Origin: CAIVAT01 sp037128705 | Lineage (GTDB): Bacteria; Bacteroidota; Bacteroidia; Bacteroidales; FEN-979 | Assembly (NCBI GenBank): GCA_037128705.1 | Contig: JBAXVX010000001.1 | Coordinates: forward strand, 124,001-188,000 | Direction of reading: 5' to 3' | DNA length: 64,000 nucleotides | Shown: positions 49,508-59,379 of the stretch, piece by piece | Layout of the letters: each line of letters opens with the position of its first letter | Position numbering within the stretch: position 1 is the stretch's first letter | Made by a program: the position numbers and the translations under genes | The notes under the pieces: generated by a model | What the model was told of the DNA's origin: nothing | Databases searched by the model: none | What the model saw: the letters and a program-made list of their open reading frames with translations, nothing else

Positions 49508-52183
49508 TTATTTTTGAACGGGGTAATTCTTTTCAAAAAAACGAAGATACTGCGAAATATCCTTATTCTTGTAAAGGATGGGATAATTTTCAACGGAGAT
49601 GACAAAATCGTAATACTGACCTGTGTTTTCAAGTTTCGTAAAGATATATTTACTTTCACGGATACCCAGGAGGTAATTCATGGCTCTTTCGCTGTTGTCA
49701 AAATTGTTCACAGTGATCATCTGCCGTTCGTTATCCAGCATCAGGCTGTTTACCATCAGATTTTCAAGATCGTGGAATTTTGCATTGTAGTCGGCAATCT
49801 TGATCTTCAATGCATCCACATCGACCAGGTTTCCATCCACGACCATTAAAAAGAAATGTACGGCATTCGCATCAAACCGGTAGAGTTTCATGGTGTTATC
49901 GACAATGGTCACGGAGTCAGTTTTAATGGGCTGGCCTTTTGAATCTTTCTGTGTGCCAAGGAATGCAAGAACTTCCTCCGCCAACTTCCTGACCTTGCTG
50001 TTGGGATAATCCTTGATTACTTTATTCATGGAGACCACCAGTGAATCCACCACTTCGATCTTTCCAAGGGCCAGTCCCCGGAGATAGTCAAACTTGGGCA
50101 TCAGGGCGGTATCCCCCTTAAATTGCACCCTTGCAATGTCGGCGTTGTTGATCACCATGTAATACTGCTGGTTGGTGAAGGCTTTATAGGTGTCATTGTA
50201 GAGTTTGGAGGCTTCTGATTGCCTGGAATTTAACTCCTTGTAATAATTCGGATTGACTAACAGCTTTGCATAATCACTCTCGGGAAATTGTGAGAGGATC
50301 AGGTTCTTGTACTGATCGCTCTTTGGCTGATTCTGAAGATGTTTATATAACTGGCACAACTCATAAGCGGTCTGCATCCGGTATTTATTCTCAGGAAACC
50401 GTTCCAGAAGGGTTTCGAACGACTGCACTGAATTACCATAGTCCCCCAGACCTTCAACATAGATAAAACCGACCTGGTAATATGCTTCGATGATCATATC
50501 GTTGGAGGCTTTAATTTTTTCTGCTCCAACAGGGATGTCCTTCAGGTAGTAGGCCCTGTCCTTTGGATCTTTGGATTTGGCGAGCAGTTTCATATTCAAG
50601 TTGGCCGTGTCGCCTGGTTTTTCAGGTAACGCCTCGGCAGCTTCGACTTCATTGGCGAAGGCCATCACGGTTTTATTGTTCAGAAACCAATTGTCCTCCA
50701 ACTTACGCTGACCCCATTTCCGCATAAATGTGGAAAAACCATTCGCCATGATGGTCGGGTTGTAAAAATACCATCGTCCCTCCTTTGAACCGGTTCCCTG
50801 CTGGTCAACGCCAAGGTTCTGGGTTTCAAAACTCATGTTCTCCATGCGTTGCGCCTCTTCGATTTTTTTCTTCATCTCCGTGACAATCAGCTTGGCGATG
50901 ATCTGGTCGATGATCCTGTTCCGCTCATCCACAGTCATGGCCGATAATTTTTGCAGGCTGTCCTGTAAACTGATCACCTGGAGGTTTTTGACAAGATCGG
51001 TGAGAGAGCCTGTTCTTTTTGCAAGTTCCTTGAAGGTGGGGTAATCTTTTGGCAGGAACTGCATGGTGCTGTCGTAATAGCATTGCGCAGCAGGATAATC
51101 GCGGGTTACAAAGAAAATGTCAGCAAGGTCAAGCGATGAAATGGCTTTCTGGTAATTGTTTGTCCGGCTTGTGCTCACCGATTTTTTAAAATGATCGACG
51201 GCAATTACCGTATCTGCATCTTTCAGGGCAATATGGGCCAGCGAATAATAAATCTGATCCTGGAAATCCTTGTTTTTTTCATCCTTCAGCATTTTTGTCA
51301 GCTTCTTGATGATATACTCCCTGTTCCCGGATTTGGCATCATAACATTGCGCCAGGTTGATCTTGGCATTGAATTCCATGTCATAACTTGATGCATTTTT
51401 CACTACATCCGTATACATGATTGACGCTTCGTTCAACTCCCCGCTGCGCTGGTAAATCTGCCCCAGGATGAATCTGCAACGTGTTCTCACCTCTTTCGAC
51501 GGCTTAAGTTCGATCGCCCGGTTCAGAAAGGGGATCGCTGCTTCATAATTTTTCTGCAGGATGAAAAACTGACCGTATACAAGATTTAGTTCAGTCTCGT
51601 ACTTGTCGGGCGCCTCTCCCTTCCTGATCTTGCTCTGGAGCATGTCGAGCATGGGTTCGGCCCGGTTAAAATCGCCAATCTGTATGTTCGATTTTGCCTG
51701 CCACAGCATCGCCTCATATTTGATGTCGTTGTCGTTGTATGTTTTGATCACAAATTCGAAGGTACGGCGGGCCATCGGGTAATCCTGCTTGTAAAAATAG
51801 CTCTTGCCGATCAGCATATAGGAATCGTCAATCCACCGGACATTCTCCTTCCTGTTGAAATACATCGAATGCTTGTTGATGGTTTTGGAAGCTTTTTTGA
51901 TGGCTATGTCGGCATATTGTGAAAGCTTGGTGGCGTTGCCCCTGTCACCATAGTTGAACACGGGCAACACAACGGCATAGTTGTCTTTCAGACCAGCCTG
52001 GTATTCTTTGAGTCCCTGGCGGATATTATCCATCCCGTTCCAATATACGTTGTAATGCGCAGTGGTGTTGTGGTAAACCCTTCGTAAATAGGTATTTTTT
52101 TTGGTGGAACAGGCGCTAAACAGGAAAAACCCTGACAATATCAGGGCCCAGGCGGCGAGGTAATATGTCTTCGTCGATCTCAA
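49508..52183 (-). CDS. porW: T9SS lipoprotein PorW/SprE, TPR-rich
   Basis: 891 aa, near the ~870 aa of Flavobacterium SprE. Signal peptide and lipobox FLFSAC with Cys25. The motif TYLRRVYHNTTAHYNVYWNGMDNIRQGLKEYQ and the many TPR units (for example ALWQAKSNIQIGDFNRAEPMLDML, AIPFLNRAIELKPSKEVRTRCRFILGQIYQRSGELNEA) are typical of SprE/PorW. The protein is an outer-membrane-associated periplasmic part of the T9SS, thought to link the PorK/N ring to the translocon. Encoded apart from the porPKLMN cluster 5 kb away and followed by bactofilin. Confidence 0.9.
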   Translation of the reverse strand: MRSTKTYYLAAWALILSGFFLFSACSTKKNTYLRRVYHNTTAHYNVYWNGMDNIRQGLKEYQAGLKDNYAVVLPVFNYGDRGNATKLSQYADIAIKKASKTINKHSMYFNRKENVRWIDDSYMLIGKSYFYKQDYPMARRTFEFVIKTYNDNDIKYEAMLWQAKSNIQIGDFNRAEPMLDMLQSKIRKGEAPDKYETELNLVYGQFFILQKNYEAAIPFLNRAIELKPSKEVRTRCRFILGQIYQRSGELNEASIMYTDVVKNASSYDMEFNAKINLAQCYDAKSGNREYIIKKLTKMLKDEKNKDFQDQIYYSLAHIALKDADTVIAVDHFKKSVSTSRTNNYQKAISSLDLADIFFVTRDYPAAQCYYDSTMQFLPKDYPTFKELAKRTGSLTDLVKNLQVISLQDSLQKLSAMTVDERNRIIDQIIAKLIVTEMKKKIEEAQRMENMSFETQNLGVDQQGTGSKEGRWYFYNPTIMANGFSTFMRKWGQRKLEDNWFLNNKTVMAFANEVEAAEALPEKPGDTANLNMKLLAKSKDPKDRAYYLKDIPVGAEKIKASNDMIIEAYYQVGFIYVEGLGDYGNSVQSFETLLERFPENKYRMQTAYELCQLYKHLQNQPKSDQYKNLILSQFPESDYAKLLVNPNYYKELNSRQSEASKLYNDTYKAFTNQQYYMVINNADIARVQFKGDTALMPKFDYLRGLALGKIEVVDSLVVSMNKVIKDYPNSKVRKLAEEVLAFLGTQKDSKGQPIKTDSVTIVDNTMKLYRFDANAVHFFLMVVDGNLVDVDALKIKIADYNAKFHDLENLMVNSLMLDNERQMITVNNFDNSERAMNYLLGIRESKYIFTKLENTGQYYDFVISVENYPILYKNKDISQYLRFFEKNYPVQK

Positions 52184-52326
52184 TATAAAAAGGATAGTAA
52201 AGGAGTATAAACTATAATTTTACAAAATTATTTTAAATTTTTGAATTTGCCCGAAATAGGGTGAAGATTTGTCGGATCATATAATTTTACGATATTTGTA
52301 GCGTTTTGAGGATTGGTGCGAGCGAT

Positions 52327-53217
52327 ATGGTTCAGGAGAGAAGAGATAAAAAAAAAATAAAATGGACTGAAAAATGGCGGAATAAATATCGCCTTGTTTT
52401 CATGACAGATGATACCCTCGAAGAGCGGTTCACCTTCCGGCTTTCGAGGATGAATGTTTTCATCGCACTGGGAACCCTGACCATCATCCTTATTTTCCTG
52501 ACCAGTATTCTGATTGCCTTCACCCCTTTGCGGGAGTACATTCCCGGTTACACCAGTGTGGGATTGACCAAAAAATTATATATCCTTCAGCTGAGGACCG
52601 ATTCGATTGAGCGCAACCTGGTAAAAAAAGAGCGCTTCATCCAGAATCTGAAAGATGTGATCAATGGCAAGGATCTCACAGAAAACCAGCCATTGGTCAG
52701 GGATACGCTGAAGCAGTACAGCAACATCAAAATCACCAGGTCGCGGGAGGATTCGTTATTAAGGATGGATGTTGAAAGCCAGACCAAATATAATCTGTAT
52801 AAGATGGAGACGAAGGAGTCGGCCATTCAGAAAAAAAGCTCCGTCGGCAGCGTTCTGTTCTTTACCCCGCTGAAGGGGATCATCACCAATGAGTTCAATC
52901 CTGCGCAAAAACATTACGGGGTCGACATTGTTTCGAAACAAAATGAAGCAGTCAAGTCTGTTCTGGATGGCACCGTGATCTTCAGTAACTGGACACTTGA
53001 GACGGGGTATGTTGTCATCATTCAGCATTCGCAAAACATTATTTCGGTTTACAAGCACAATTCCGTGATCCTGAAAAAGACCGGAGAGTATGTCAGGGCG
53101 GGCGAACCCATTGCCATTGTTGGCGAAACCGGCGAACTGATCACGGGTCCGCATCTTCATTTCGAACTGTGGAATGATGGCACCCCGGTCAATCCAAAGG
53201 ATTATATTACATTTTAA
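52327..53217 (+). CDS. Membrane-anchored M23 (LytM) peptidase
   Basis: 296 aa from ATG 52327; an in-frame TTG lies at 52306. A basic cytoplasmic N-terminus precedes one TM helix at about 43-66 and a coiled region. The C-terminal M23 domain has the zinc motifs HYGVDIV (His-x3-Asp) and GPHLHFELWNDG (His-x-His), so it appears catalytically competent. Expected to cleave peptidoglycan cross-bridges in the periplasm or regulate such hydrolases. Divergent from porW and 16 bases upstream of dxr. Confidence 0.9.
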   Translation: MVQERRDKKKIKWTEKWRNKYRLVFMTDDTLEERFTFRLSRMNVFIALGTLTIILIFLTSILIAFTPLREYIPGYTSVGLTKKLYILQLRTDSIERNLVKKERFIQNLKDVINGKDLTENQPLVRDTLKQYSNIKITRSREDSLLRMDVESQTKYNLYKMETKESAIQKKSSVGSVLFFTPLKGIITNEFNPAQKHYGVDIVSKQNEAVKSVLDGTVIFSNWTLETGYVVIIQHSQNIISVYKHNSVILKKTGEYVRAGEPIAIVGETGELITGPHLHFELWNDGTPVNPKDYITF

Positions 53218-53233
53218 TTTCATTCACTGATCA

Positions 53234-54391
53234 TTGAAAAAAAACATTGCCATTTTAGGATCGACCGGAAGTATCGGGACCCAGGCTCTTGAGGTGGTAC
53301 GCAGTCATCCGGACCTTTTTGCTGTAGAGGTATTGACCGCTCAGAACAACTGTGATATGCTCATTCAGCAGGCCCTTGAATTCCGGCCTAATGCCGTGGT
53401 GATCGGGAATGAATCATGTTACAAAAAGGTATCAGAGGCTTTGCAATCTTATCCTGTGAAGGTCTTTGCCGGGGAGGATTCCATTTCCCAGATCGTGGAG
53501 ATGGAGGAGATCGACCTGGTGCTGAGTGCCCTGGTCGGTTATGCCGGATTAAAACCAACACTCAGGGCCATAAATGCCGGCAAGCATGTTGCACTCGCCA
53601 ATAAGGAAAGCCTGGTGATTGCCGGGGATCTCGTAATGTCTGAAGCCCGGCGGAAAAATGTCCTTATTTTGCCTGTCGATTCCGAACATTCGGCCATCTT
53701 CCAGTGTCTCGTGGGTGAAATGCCGGGGTCTGTTGAAAAAATATACCTGACTGCTTCCGGTGGACCATTCAGGGGGAAGCAACGCGTTCATCTGGAAAAC
53801 GTAGCAAAGGAGGATGCATTGAAGCATCCGAATTGGAAAATGGGACCTAAAATTACCATCGATTCGGCCTCCATGATGAACAAGGGACTTGAAGTAATTG
53901 AAGCGCGGTGGCTCTTTAACCTTCAGCCCGAGCAGATTGACGTTATCATTCATCCTCAATCGGTCATTCACTCCATCGTTCAGTTTATCGATGGTTCCAT
54001 GAAAGCCCAGATGGGACTTCCCGACATGAAACTCCCGATCCTGTATGCCATGACCTTTCCGGCACGCACGAAATCGGAAAAGCCCCGTTTCAGCTTCACC
54101 GATTATTCGAAGTTCACCTTCGAGAAACCTGACCTGGAACTATTCCGGAACTTGTCACTGGCCTATGCCGCGCTCAGGCAGGGAGGAAATATGCCATGTA
54201 TCCTGAACGCGGCAAATGAGGTTGCTGTTCAGGCTTTTCTCGATGACCGCATTGGTTTTCTGGCCATGCCGGAGGTAATTTCACACTGCATGCAAACGGT
54301 TTCTTTTGTAAAAAAACCGCTCTACGATGATTATGTCGCATCACACAAAGAGGCCATCATCAGGGCCAAAGAGTTTATCAACCATTTATAA
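53234..54391 (+). CDS. dxr: 1-deoxy-D-xylulose 5-phosphate reductoisomerase
   Basis: 385 aa. NADPH-dependent second step of the MEP isoprenoid pathway. KKNIAILGSTGSIGTQALEVV at the N terminus, NKESLVIAGDLV, PVDSEHSAIFQCL, SASMMNKGLEVIEARWLF and HPQSVIHSIVQF (metal and substrate sites) are all present. The start codon is TTG at 53234: the homologous sequence begins at this residue and no ATG is available nearby. Followed by rseP, a common bacterial arrangement. Confidence 0.96.
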   Translation: MKKNIAILGSTGSIGTQALEVVRSHPDLFAVEVLTAQNNCDMLIQQALEFRPNAVVIGNESCYKKVSEALQSYPVKVFAGEDSISQIVEMEEIDLVLSALVGYAGLKPTLRAINAGKHVALANKESLVIAGDLVMSEARRKNVLILPVDSEHSAIFQCLVGEMPGSVEKIYLTASGGPFRGKQRVHLENVAKEDALKHPNWKMGPKITIDSASMMNKGLEVIEARWLFNLQPEQIDVIIHPQSVIHSIVQFIDGSMKAQMGLPDMKLPILYAMTFPARTKSEKPRFSFTDYSKFTFEKPDLELFRNLSLAYAALRQGGNMPCILNAANEVAVQAFLDDRIGFLAMPEVISHCMQTVSFVKKPLYDDYVASHKEAIIRAKEFINHL

Positions 54392-54419
54392 TGCATTTAC
54401 TTAAACACGTCAGCATCCC

Positions 54420-55739
54420 ATGGAAATTGTTATAAAAATCGTTCAGTTACTGCTCAGCTTGTCCATTCTTGTCATTTTTCATGAGTTTGGTCATTTTATT
54501 GCGGCACGGATATTTAAAACGCGCGTTGAGAAATTTTATCTCTTTTTTGATCCGTGGTTTTCATTGTTTAAATTTAAAAAAGGCGATACGGAATACGGCG
54601 TGGGTTGGGTTCCACTGGGAGGTTATGTGAAAATTTCGGGGATGATCGATGAGTCGATGGACAAAGAGCAAATGAAGCTTCCACCCCAACCATGGGAGTT
54701 TCGTTCCAAACCGGCATGGCAGCGGCTGATCATTATGCTGGGCGGAGTCACAGTCAATATTCTTCTGGCCATTGGCATTTACATTATCATGCTGTCGGTA
54801 TGGGGGGAACAATATCTGCCGACCAAAGAGGTAAAATACGGAATAACCGTTGATTCCCTGGGTTATCAGATGGGATTGCGCAACGGGGACCACATTCTTT
54901 CTATTGACAACAGGCTGGTCGAAGATTTTGCCGCTATTCCGAAGACCATCATCCTGGAGGAGGCAAAAACAGTACAGGTGCTGCGCAACGACCAGAAACT
55001 GGACATACCGGTCCCGAAGGATTTCATCAGCAAACTGATCAAGCACAAGTCGGCGGATTTCATTGCCGTCAGGTTCCCTTTTGAAGCGGGGAAATTTACT
55101 GTCGGATCACCGGCCAAAACGGGCGGCATGCAAATCAACGACCGGATCATCGGCTTGAACGACTCCCTGATGGTCTATTTCGACCAGTTCAGGGCTTGTA
55201 TTCAAAAGTATAAAAATCAAAAAGTTAATGTGGTTGTGGTGCGGGCGAAGGATACCCTCCGGTTGCAGGTCCAGGTTCCTGAAGCCGGCCTCATCGGGGT
55301 ATATCCCAAAGGACCGGCCAGCTATTTTGCCTTCAGGGAGAAAAGTTATAACCTCATTACAGCCATTCCGGCAGGGGTTGTGAAAGCATTTGACGGTGCA
55401 GGCAATTACATCAAATCCATTAAACTGTTATTTTCCCAGGAAAAAGCATATGAATCGGTGGGCGGATTTATCACCATTGGCAACATCTTCCCCTCCACAT
55501 GGGATTGGTCCGCCTTCTGGTCACTTACCGCATTCCTGTCGATCATGCTGGCCATTCTGAATATCCTTCCAATTCCCGCGCTCGACGGGGGACATGTGAT
55601 GTTTCTTTTTTATGAGATCATCTTCCGCAGAAAACCGAGCGATAAATTCATGGAGTATGCCCAGATTGCCGGCATGGTTATTCTTTTTGGCTTGCTGATA
55701 TTTGCGAACGGGCAGGATATCATGAAGCTTTTCAGGTAG
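54420..55739 (+). CDS. rseP: Site-2 protease RseP
   Basis: 439 aa. Intramembrane zinc metalloprotease with HEFGH (His21, Glu22, His25) in TM1, a PDZ region in the middle (GYQMGLRNGDHILSIDN and GGMQINDRIIGLNDS) and NILPIPALDGGH in the third zinc-binding TM. Cleaves anti-sigma factors and leftover signal peptides within the membrane. Two single-TM anti-sigma-like proteins in this window (29026 and 32587) are conceivable substrates. The 3' end overlaps the convergent YitT gene by eight bases. Confidence 0.95.
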   Translation: MEIVIKIVQLLLSLSILVIFHEFGHFIAARIFKTRVEKFYLFFDPWFSLFKFKKGDTEYGVGWVPLGGYVKISGMIDESMDKEQMKLPPQPWEFRSKPAWQRLIIMLGGVTVNILLAIGIYIIMLSVWGEQYLPTKEVKYGITVDSLGYQMGLRNGDHILSIDNRLVEDFAAIPKTIILEEAKTVQVLRNDQKLDIPVPKDFISKLIKHKSADFIAVRFPFEAGKFTVGSPAKTGGMQINDRIIGLNDSLMVYFDQFRACIQKYKNQKVNVVVVRAKDTLRLQVQVPEAGLIGVYPKGPASYFAFREKSYNLITAIPAGVVKAFDGAGNYIKSIKLLFSQEKAYESVGGFITIGNIFPSTWDWSAFWSLTAFLSIMLAILNILPIPALDGGHVMFLFYEIIFRRKPSDKFMEYAQIAGMVILFGLLIFANGQDIMKLFR

Positions 55740-56628
55740 TTACCTTTTCCTTCAGGGACTTGAATCCCTCGCCCAGTATTTCTGTGGCATCGGTTACGGT
55801 AAGAAAGGCCTTTGGATCGATTTCGTGAATGTATTCCTCGAGCAGGGCCAGTTCCCGCCTGCTTACCACGGTGAATATGATTCTTTTGTCGGCATTGTTG
55901 AACATTCCCTTCCCTTCAATGAAGGTTCCGCCCCGGTCGAGGTTGTTTATGATCTTATCCCGGATCTCCTCACTTTTATCGGAAATGATGAACAAGCTTT
56001 TGTCGTAGCTGACGCCTTCAAGAACCACATCGATCACCTTCCCGGTTATGAAGATAACGATCCATGAATATAACGGAATCTTCCAGTCCTGAAATACCAG
56101 CAGCCCGATCAGCACGATGGCAGAATCCACATAAATCATCAGCATTCCCAGTGGAAGCCTGGTATACTTGGCCAGGATCATGGCCACAATATCGCTTCCT
56201 CCCGAAGTGGCCTTTGATTTGAATATCAGGCCAAGCCCGACCCCGGCGAGCACCCCTCCGAAAATGGATGACAACAGGGCATCTCCTTGCACCAGGGGTT
56301 CGAAACCCCAGAAAAATGTAAGGGTGTCGTTGAAGAGGGCGGTTAGTGAAAACCCAACCACTGTTTTCATGCCAAACCGCGGGCCTAAAAACCGGATCCC
56401 GATTAAAGTCAGTGGAATATCAAAGCAAAGAGCCACAAGCCCCACCGGAGTGCCGAACAGGTAATGCAGGACGATCGAAATCCCATATACACCCCCCGGA
56501 ATAATTTTATAGGGCGTTATGAACAGTACAAAACTGGTTGCCAGTGTAAATGCCCCGATAATTATCAGGCTATAGGAAATGAACCATTTGCGGGTAAATG
56601 GTTTTTCCTTGATCAGAATGAATGACAT
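55732..56628 (-). CDS. YitT-family membrane protein (DUF161 + DUF2179)
   Basis: 298 aa from the ATG at 56626-56628; the frame is open to 56697. About six hydrophobic segments with ATSFVLFITPYKIIPGGVYGISIVLHYLFG and GLIFKSKATSGGSDIVAMIL, the typical YitT helical region, then a C-terminal soluble DUF2179 domain (GKGMFNNADKRIIFTVVSRRELALLEEYIHEIDPKAFLTVTDATEILGEGF). Function is unknown. Upstream is a TATCTTTG box. Confidence 0.9.
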   Translation of the reverse strand: MSFILIKEKPFTRKWFISYSLIIIGAFTLATSFVLFITPYKIIPGGVYGISIVLHYLFGTPVGLVALCFDIPLTLIGIRFLGPRFGMKTVVGFSLTALFNDTLTFFWGFEPLVQGDALLSSIFGGVLAGVGLGLIFKSKATSGGSDIVAMILAKYTRLPLGMLMIYVDSAIVLIGLLVFQDWKIPLYSWIVIFITGKVIDVVLEGVSYDKSLFIISDKSEEIRDKIINNLDRGGTFIEGKGMFNNADKRIIFTVVSRRELALLEEYIHEIDPKAFLTVTDATEILGEGFKSLKEKVTT

Positions 56629-56660
56629 AGATACAGTGTTATGGATGATTAATAAGAAAG

Positions 56661-56668
56661 CAAAGATA
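56661..56668 (-). promoter_or_regulatory. -7 box TATCTTTG for the YitT gene
   Basis: Minus-strand TAnnTTTG match 33 bases before the start; no clear -33. Confidence 0.4.
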
Positions 56669-56805
56669 TTTGATTGGAGAACAATGCAAGTTAACAAATT
56701 GCGTTTATATGAAACATTTTAGACAAAATACGGTATAAGAAAACGGTTCCCGGACAATTCCGGATCTGCCGTTGATTTGACTGAGTTTAAATTGGCAGTG
56801 CCGTG

Positions 56806-57864
56806 ATGCTCGTAATAAAAATTGATGTACTTTTATCCCGTTTTTCCATTGAACCTAACAATCCGTTATTGACGTTGTCTATATCTGAATATCCAACCAA
56901 ATTCAGGATAAAATTTTTCTTTATCCTGCTTGCTCTGTGTTTTCAGTGTGGTACTTCCATTTTTGCGCAGCAACCCACGCTCATTACACATTACATGTTT
57001 ACCAACATGGCCATTAATCCGGCATTTGCTGGAAACAATGGCGGTATTAGTGCCACCGGGCTCGTTCGTCAGCAATGGATCGGCTTTAAGGATCCCGATG
57101 GATCCCAAACAGCCCCACAGGTATTTCTGCTCACCGTCGATTCCCCGATCAAAGCATTGCACGGAGGAATCGGGGGTTCGCTTTATCAGGATAAACTGGG
57201 CTTTTACAAGAACATCGGTTTAAAGATCGGGTACGCCTATAAGATGGAGGCCGGCAATGGTGATTTGTCATTTGGGCTGCAGGTGGGTTTCCAAAATGGC
57301 ACTTTCGATTTTTCCAAGCTGGACCTCGGCCAGGGACCTGGCAATTTATCTGAAGACCCGGTGCTGAGGGATATGTCGGGAAAGACCAGCGATATGGGTT
57401 TCGATATGAGTGCCGGCATCCTGTATAAGGTTCCCGAAAAGTATTACATAGGATTTTCGGCCGACAACCTGTTACAATCCAAAGCGAAAAAAATTGCCTA
57501 TCAGTATCGCCGAACCTACTATCTCGGAGGAGGATATGAGTGGATACTGCCAAACAACCCGGCATTTGAACTACAGCCATCTGCCCTGCTGATGTATGAT
57601 GGAGCTGTATTCCAATTCAACCTGAGCGCACTGGTATTGTATAACAAAAAATTCTATGGGGGCCTCGGATACCGGCTGCAGGATGCAGTTTCGGTGCTGG
57701 CTGGCGTAAATATTAAAAATCTTCGTGTTGGGATAGCCTATGATATCAGTACCTCTTCACTCAGTAAATATAATAGTGGGAGCATTGAAATTATGGTGAG
57801 TTACTGCTTCAAAATTGACATCGATAAATTCAGGAAAAGTTACAGAAATACACGTTTCTTGTAA
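56806..57864 (+). CDS. porP: T9SS outer-membrane protein PorP/SprF family
   Basis: 352 aa from ATG 56806. The signal peptide core (KFFFILLALCFQCGTSIFA) lies unusually deep at residues 36-54, so the true start may be a TTG at 56869 or 56875; no ATG lies closer. The mature part begins QQPTLITHYMFTNMAINPAFAGNNGG, the hallmark of PorP/SprF, and continues as barrel strands such as LKIGYAYKMEAGNGDLSFGLQVGFQNGTF. PorP is an outer-membrane partner of the PorK/N ring. First gene of the porPKLMN cluster; porK follows after 102 bases with its own -7 box. Confidence 0.9.
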   Translation: MLVIKIDVLLSRFSIEPNNPLLTLSISEYPTKFRIKFFFILLALCFQCGTSIFAQQPTLITHYMFTNMAINPAFAGNNGGISATGLVRQQWIGFKDPDGSQTAPQVFLLTVDSPIKALHGGIGGSLYQDKLGFYKNIGLKIGYAYKMEAGNGDLSFGLQVGFQNGTFDFSKLDLGQGPGNLSEDPVLRDMSGKTSDMGFDMSAGILYKVPEKYYIGFSADNLLQSKAKKIAYQYRRTYYLGGGYEWILPNNPAFELQPSALLMYDGAVFQFNLSALVLYNKKFYGGLGYRLQDAVSVLAGVNIKNLRVGIAYDISTSSLSKYNSGSIEIMVSYCFKIDIDKFRKSYRNTRFL

Positions 57865-57874
57865 GATAAAAGTG

Positions 57875-57882
57875 TAAATTTG
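57875..57882 (+). promoter_or_regulatory. -7 box TAAATTTG before porK
   Basis: TAnnTTTG match 84 bases before the porK start. It suggests that porK-N can be expressed independently of porP. Confidence 0.45.
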
Positions 57883-57966
57883 CCGCTTTGATTTGGGAAA
57901 ACAGTTGTTCTAGTATAATAAATTTTAATACGTAGCGTTTATTTTCATCCATTAATCGGACTACCA

Positions 57967-59334
57967 ATGAAAAAACTGCTCATTTATTCCGCCTTGCTCA
58001 TTTTCCTTGGAAGCTGCGGTAACTCAGGAAGTGGTGAGCTTACGGGAGTAAAAAACCGAAAGCGATACTATTCTCCGGATCCGTTTGGTATGGTTTACGT
58101 TCCCATGGGTTCATATACCATGGGTGTAAGCGATGAAGATATGCCCTACGCTCAGCTCAACAACCCTAAAACAGTTACTGTTCAGGCGTTTTACATGGAT
58201 CAGACTGAAATAACGAACAATGAATACCGTCAGTTTGTTTACTGGGTGAGAGATTCAATTGCCAGAAGGATCCTTGGAGAAACCAAACCGGAACTCTATT
58301 TTATTTCAGAAAACAAGAAGACTGGTGAACAATTTGACCCACCCTTTCTGAACTGGGAAAGCAAACTTGAATGGAACTCCGATCAGCAGGATGTCCGTGA
58401 TGCCCTCGCTCAATTATATCTTCCTGAAAATGAGCGTTATTTCAGAAGAAAAGAGATTGATACCCGGAAACTCTACTTTGAATATTATTTTGTTGATCTG
58501 AAGGCTGCATCCCGCAAAGATTACACGGCACAGCCTGATCCTAAGGAGGCTGGTCTCGCCAACCGTCCGCAGGGGCTGAAAGACCGCTCGGTATATGTGC
58601 GTAAAGAGGTGCTGAACGTATATCCAGATACCCTTTGCTGGATTCATGATTATGCTTACTCATTCAACGATCCGAGTACTGAAAAATATTTCTGGCATCC
58701 TGCCTATGACAACTATCCTGTGGTAGGTGTAAACTGGCGCCAGGCCAACGCCTTCTGTATATGGCGTACCCAGGTAAAGAACAGTTTCCTGTTTGGGAAA
58801 AAAGGGGAAACCTTTATCAGTGATTTCCGTCTGCCTACCGAAGGTGAATGGGAGTGGGCTGCACGTGGCGGATATGACGGAAACCCCTATCCCTGGGGTG
58901 GTCCCTATACCAGGAACGATAAAGGATGTTTCCTGGCCAACTTCAAGCCCATGCGCGGCGATTTTATAGCCGACGGGGGCGCTACGACAGTGATTGTCGC
59001 GCACTACCCTGCCAACGATTACGGCCTTTATGATATGGCTGGCAATGTCGCAGAATGGACAGTAACTGCTTTTCATCCCTCGTCATACAATTTTTCCTGG
59101 GATCTGAACCCCGATTATAAATACAATGCCAAGGATGCCGATCCTCCAGCACTGAAGCGTAAAGTCACCCGCGGAGGATCCTGGAAAGATGTTGCTTATT
59201 TCCTTCGCGTTTCAACCCGCTCCTATGAATACCAGGACACAGCTAAATGTTACGTGGGATTCCGTTGTGTGCAGAGTTACCTTGGCCGTCAACGTGATGA
59301 TAACCCTGCAAGGGCTTCCAAAGTTTACAGATAG
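57967..59334 (+). CDS. porK: T9SS ring lipoprotein PorK/GldK
   Basis: 455 aa. Lipobox IFLGSC with Cys17. The protein is built on the formylglycine-generating-enzyme/sulfatase-modifying fold: FGMVYVPMGSYTMG, DQTEITNNEYRQFVYWVRD, DNYPVVGVNWRQANAFCIWR, FRLPTEGEWEWAARGGYDGNPYPWG, LYDMAGNVAEWT and VTRGGSWKDVAYFLRVSTR. It forms, with PorN, the large periplasmic ring under the outer membrane. In this family the fold is structural, not enzymatic. Followed by porL after 45 bases. Confidence 0.96.
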   Translation: MKKLLIYSALLIFLGSCGNSGSGELTGVKNRKRYYSPDPFGMVYVPMGSYTMGVSDEDMPYAQLNNPKTVTVQAFYMDQTEITNNEYRQFVYWVRDSIARRILGETKPELYFISENKKTGEQFDPPFLNWESKLEWNSDQQDVRDALAQLYLPENERYFRRKEIDTRKLYFEYYFVDLKAASRKDYTAQPDPKEAGLANRPQGLKDRSVYVRKEVLNVYPDTLCWIHDYAYSFNDPSTEKYFWHPAYDNYPVVGVNWRQANAFCIWRTQVKNSFLFGKKGETFISDFRLPTEGEWEWAARGGYDGNPYPWGGPYTRNDKGCFLANFKPMRGDFIADGGATTVIVAHYPANDYGLYDMAGNVAEWTVTAFHPSSYNFSWDLNPDYKYNAKDADPPALKRKVTRGGSWKDVAYFLRVSTRSYEYQDTAKCYVGFRCVQSYLGRQRDDNPARASKVYR

Positions 59335-59379
59335 TTCAATAAACTAACCTTCTTCATAAACATTTAATTCTTTCTGACC

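Noticed and set aside
56290..56320. tRNA-like GGTTCGAAACC stretch
   Set aside because: It is inside the YitT coding region and lacks an acceptor stem and cloverleaf.
56750..56763. CCGG inverted pair before porP
   Set aside because: Only four-base arms; expected by chance.
57967..59334. Formylglycine-generating enzyme or sulfatase maturase
   Set aside because: The fold is present, but the lipobox, length and porL-M-N neighbours identify it as the structural ring protein PorK.
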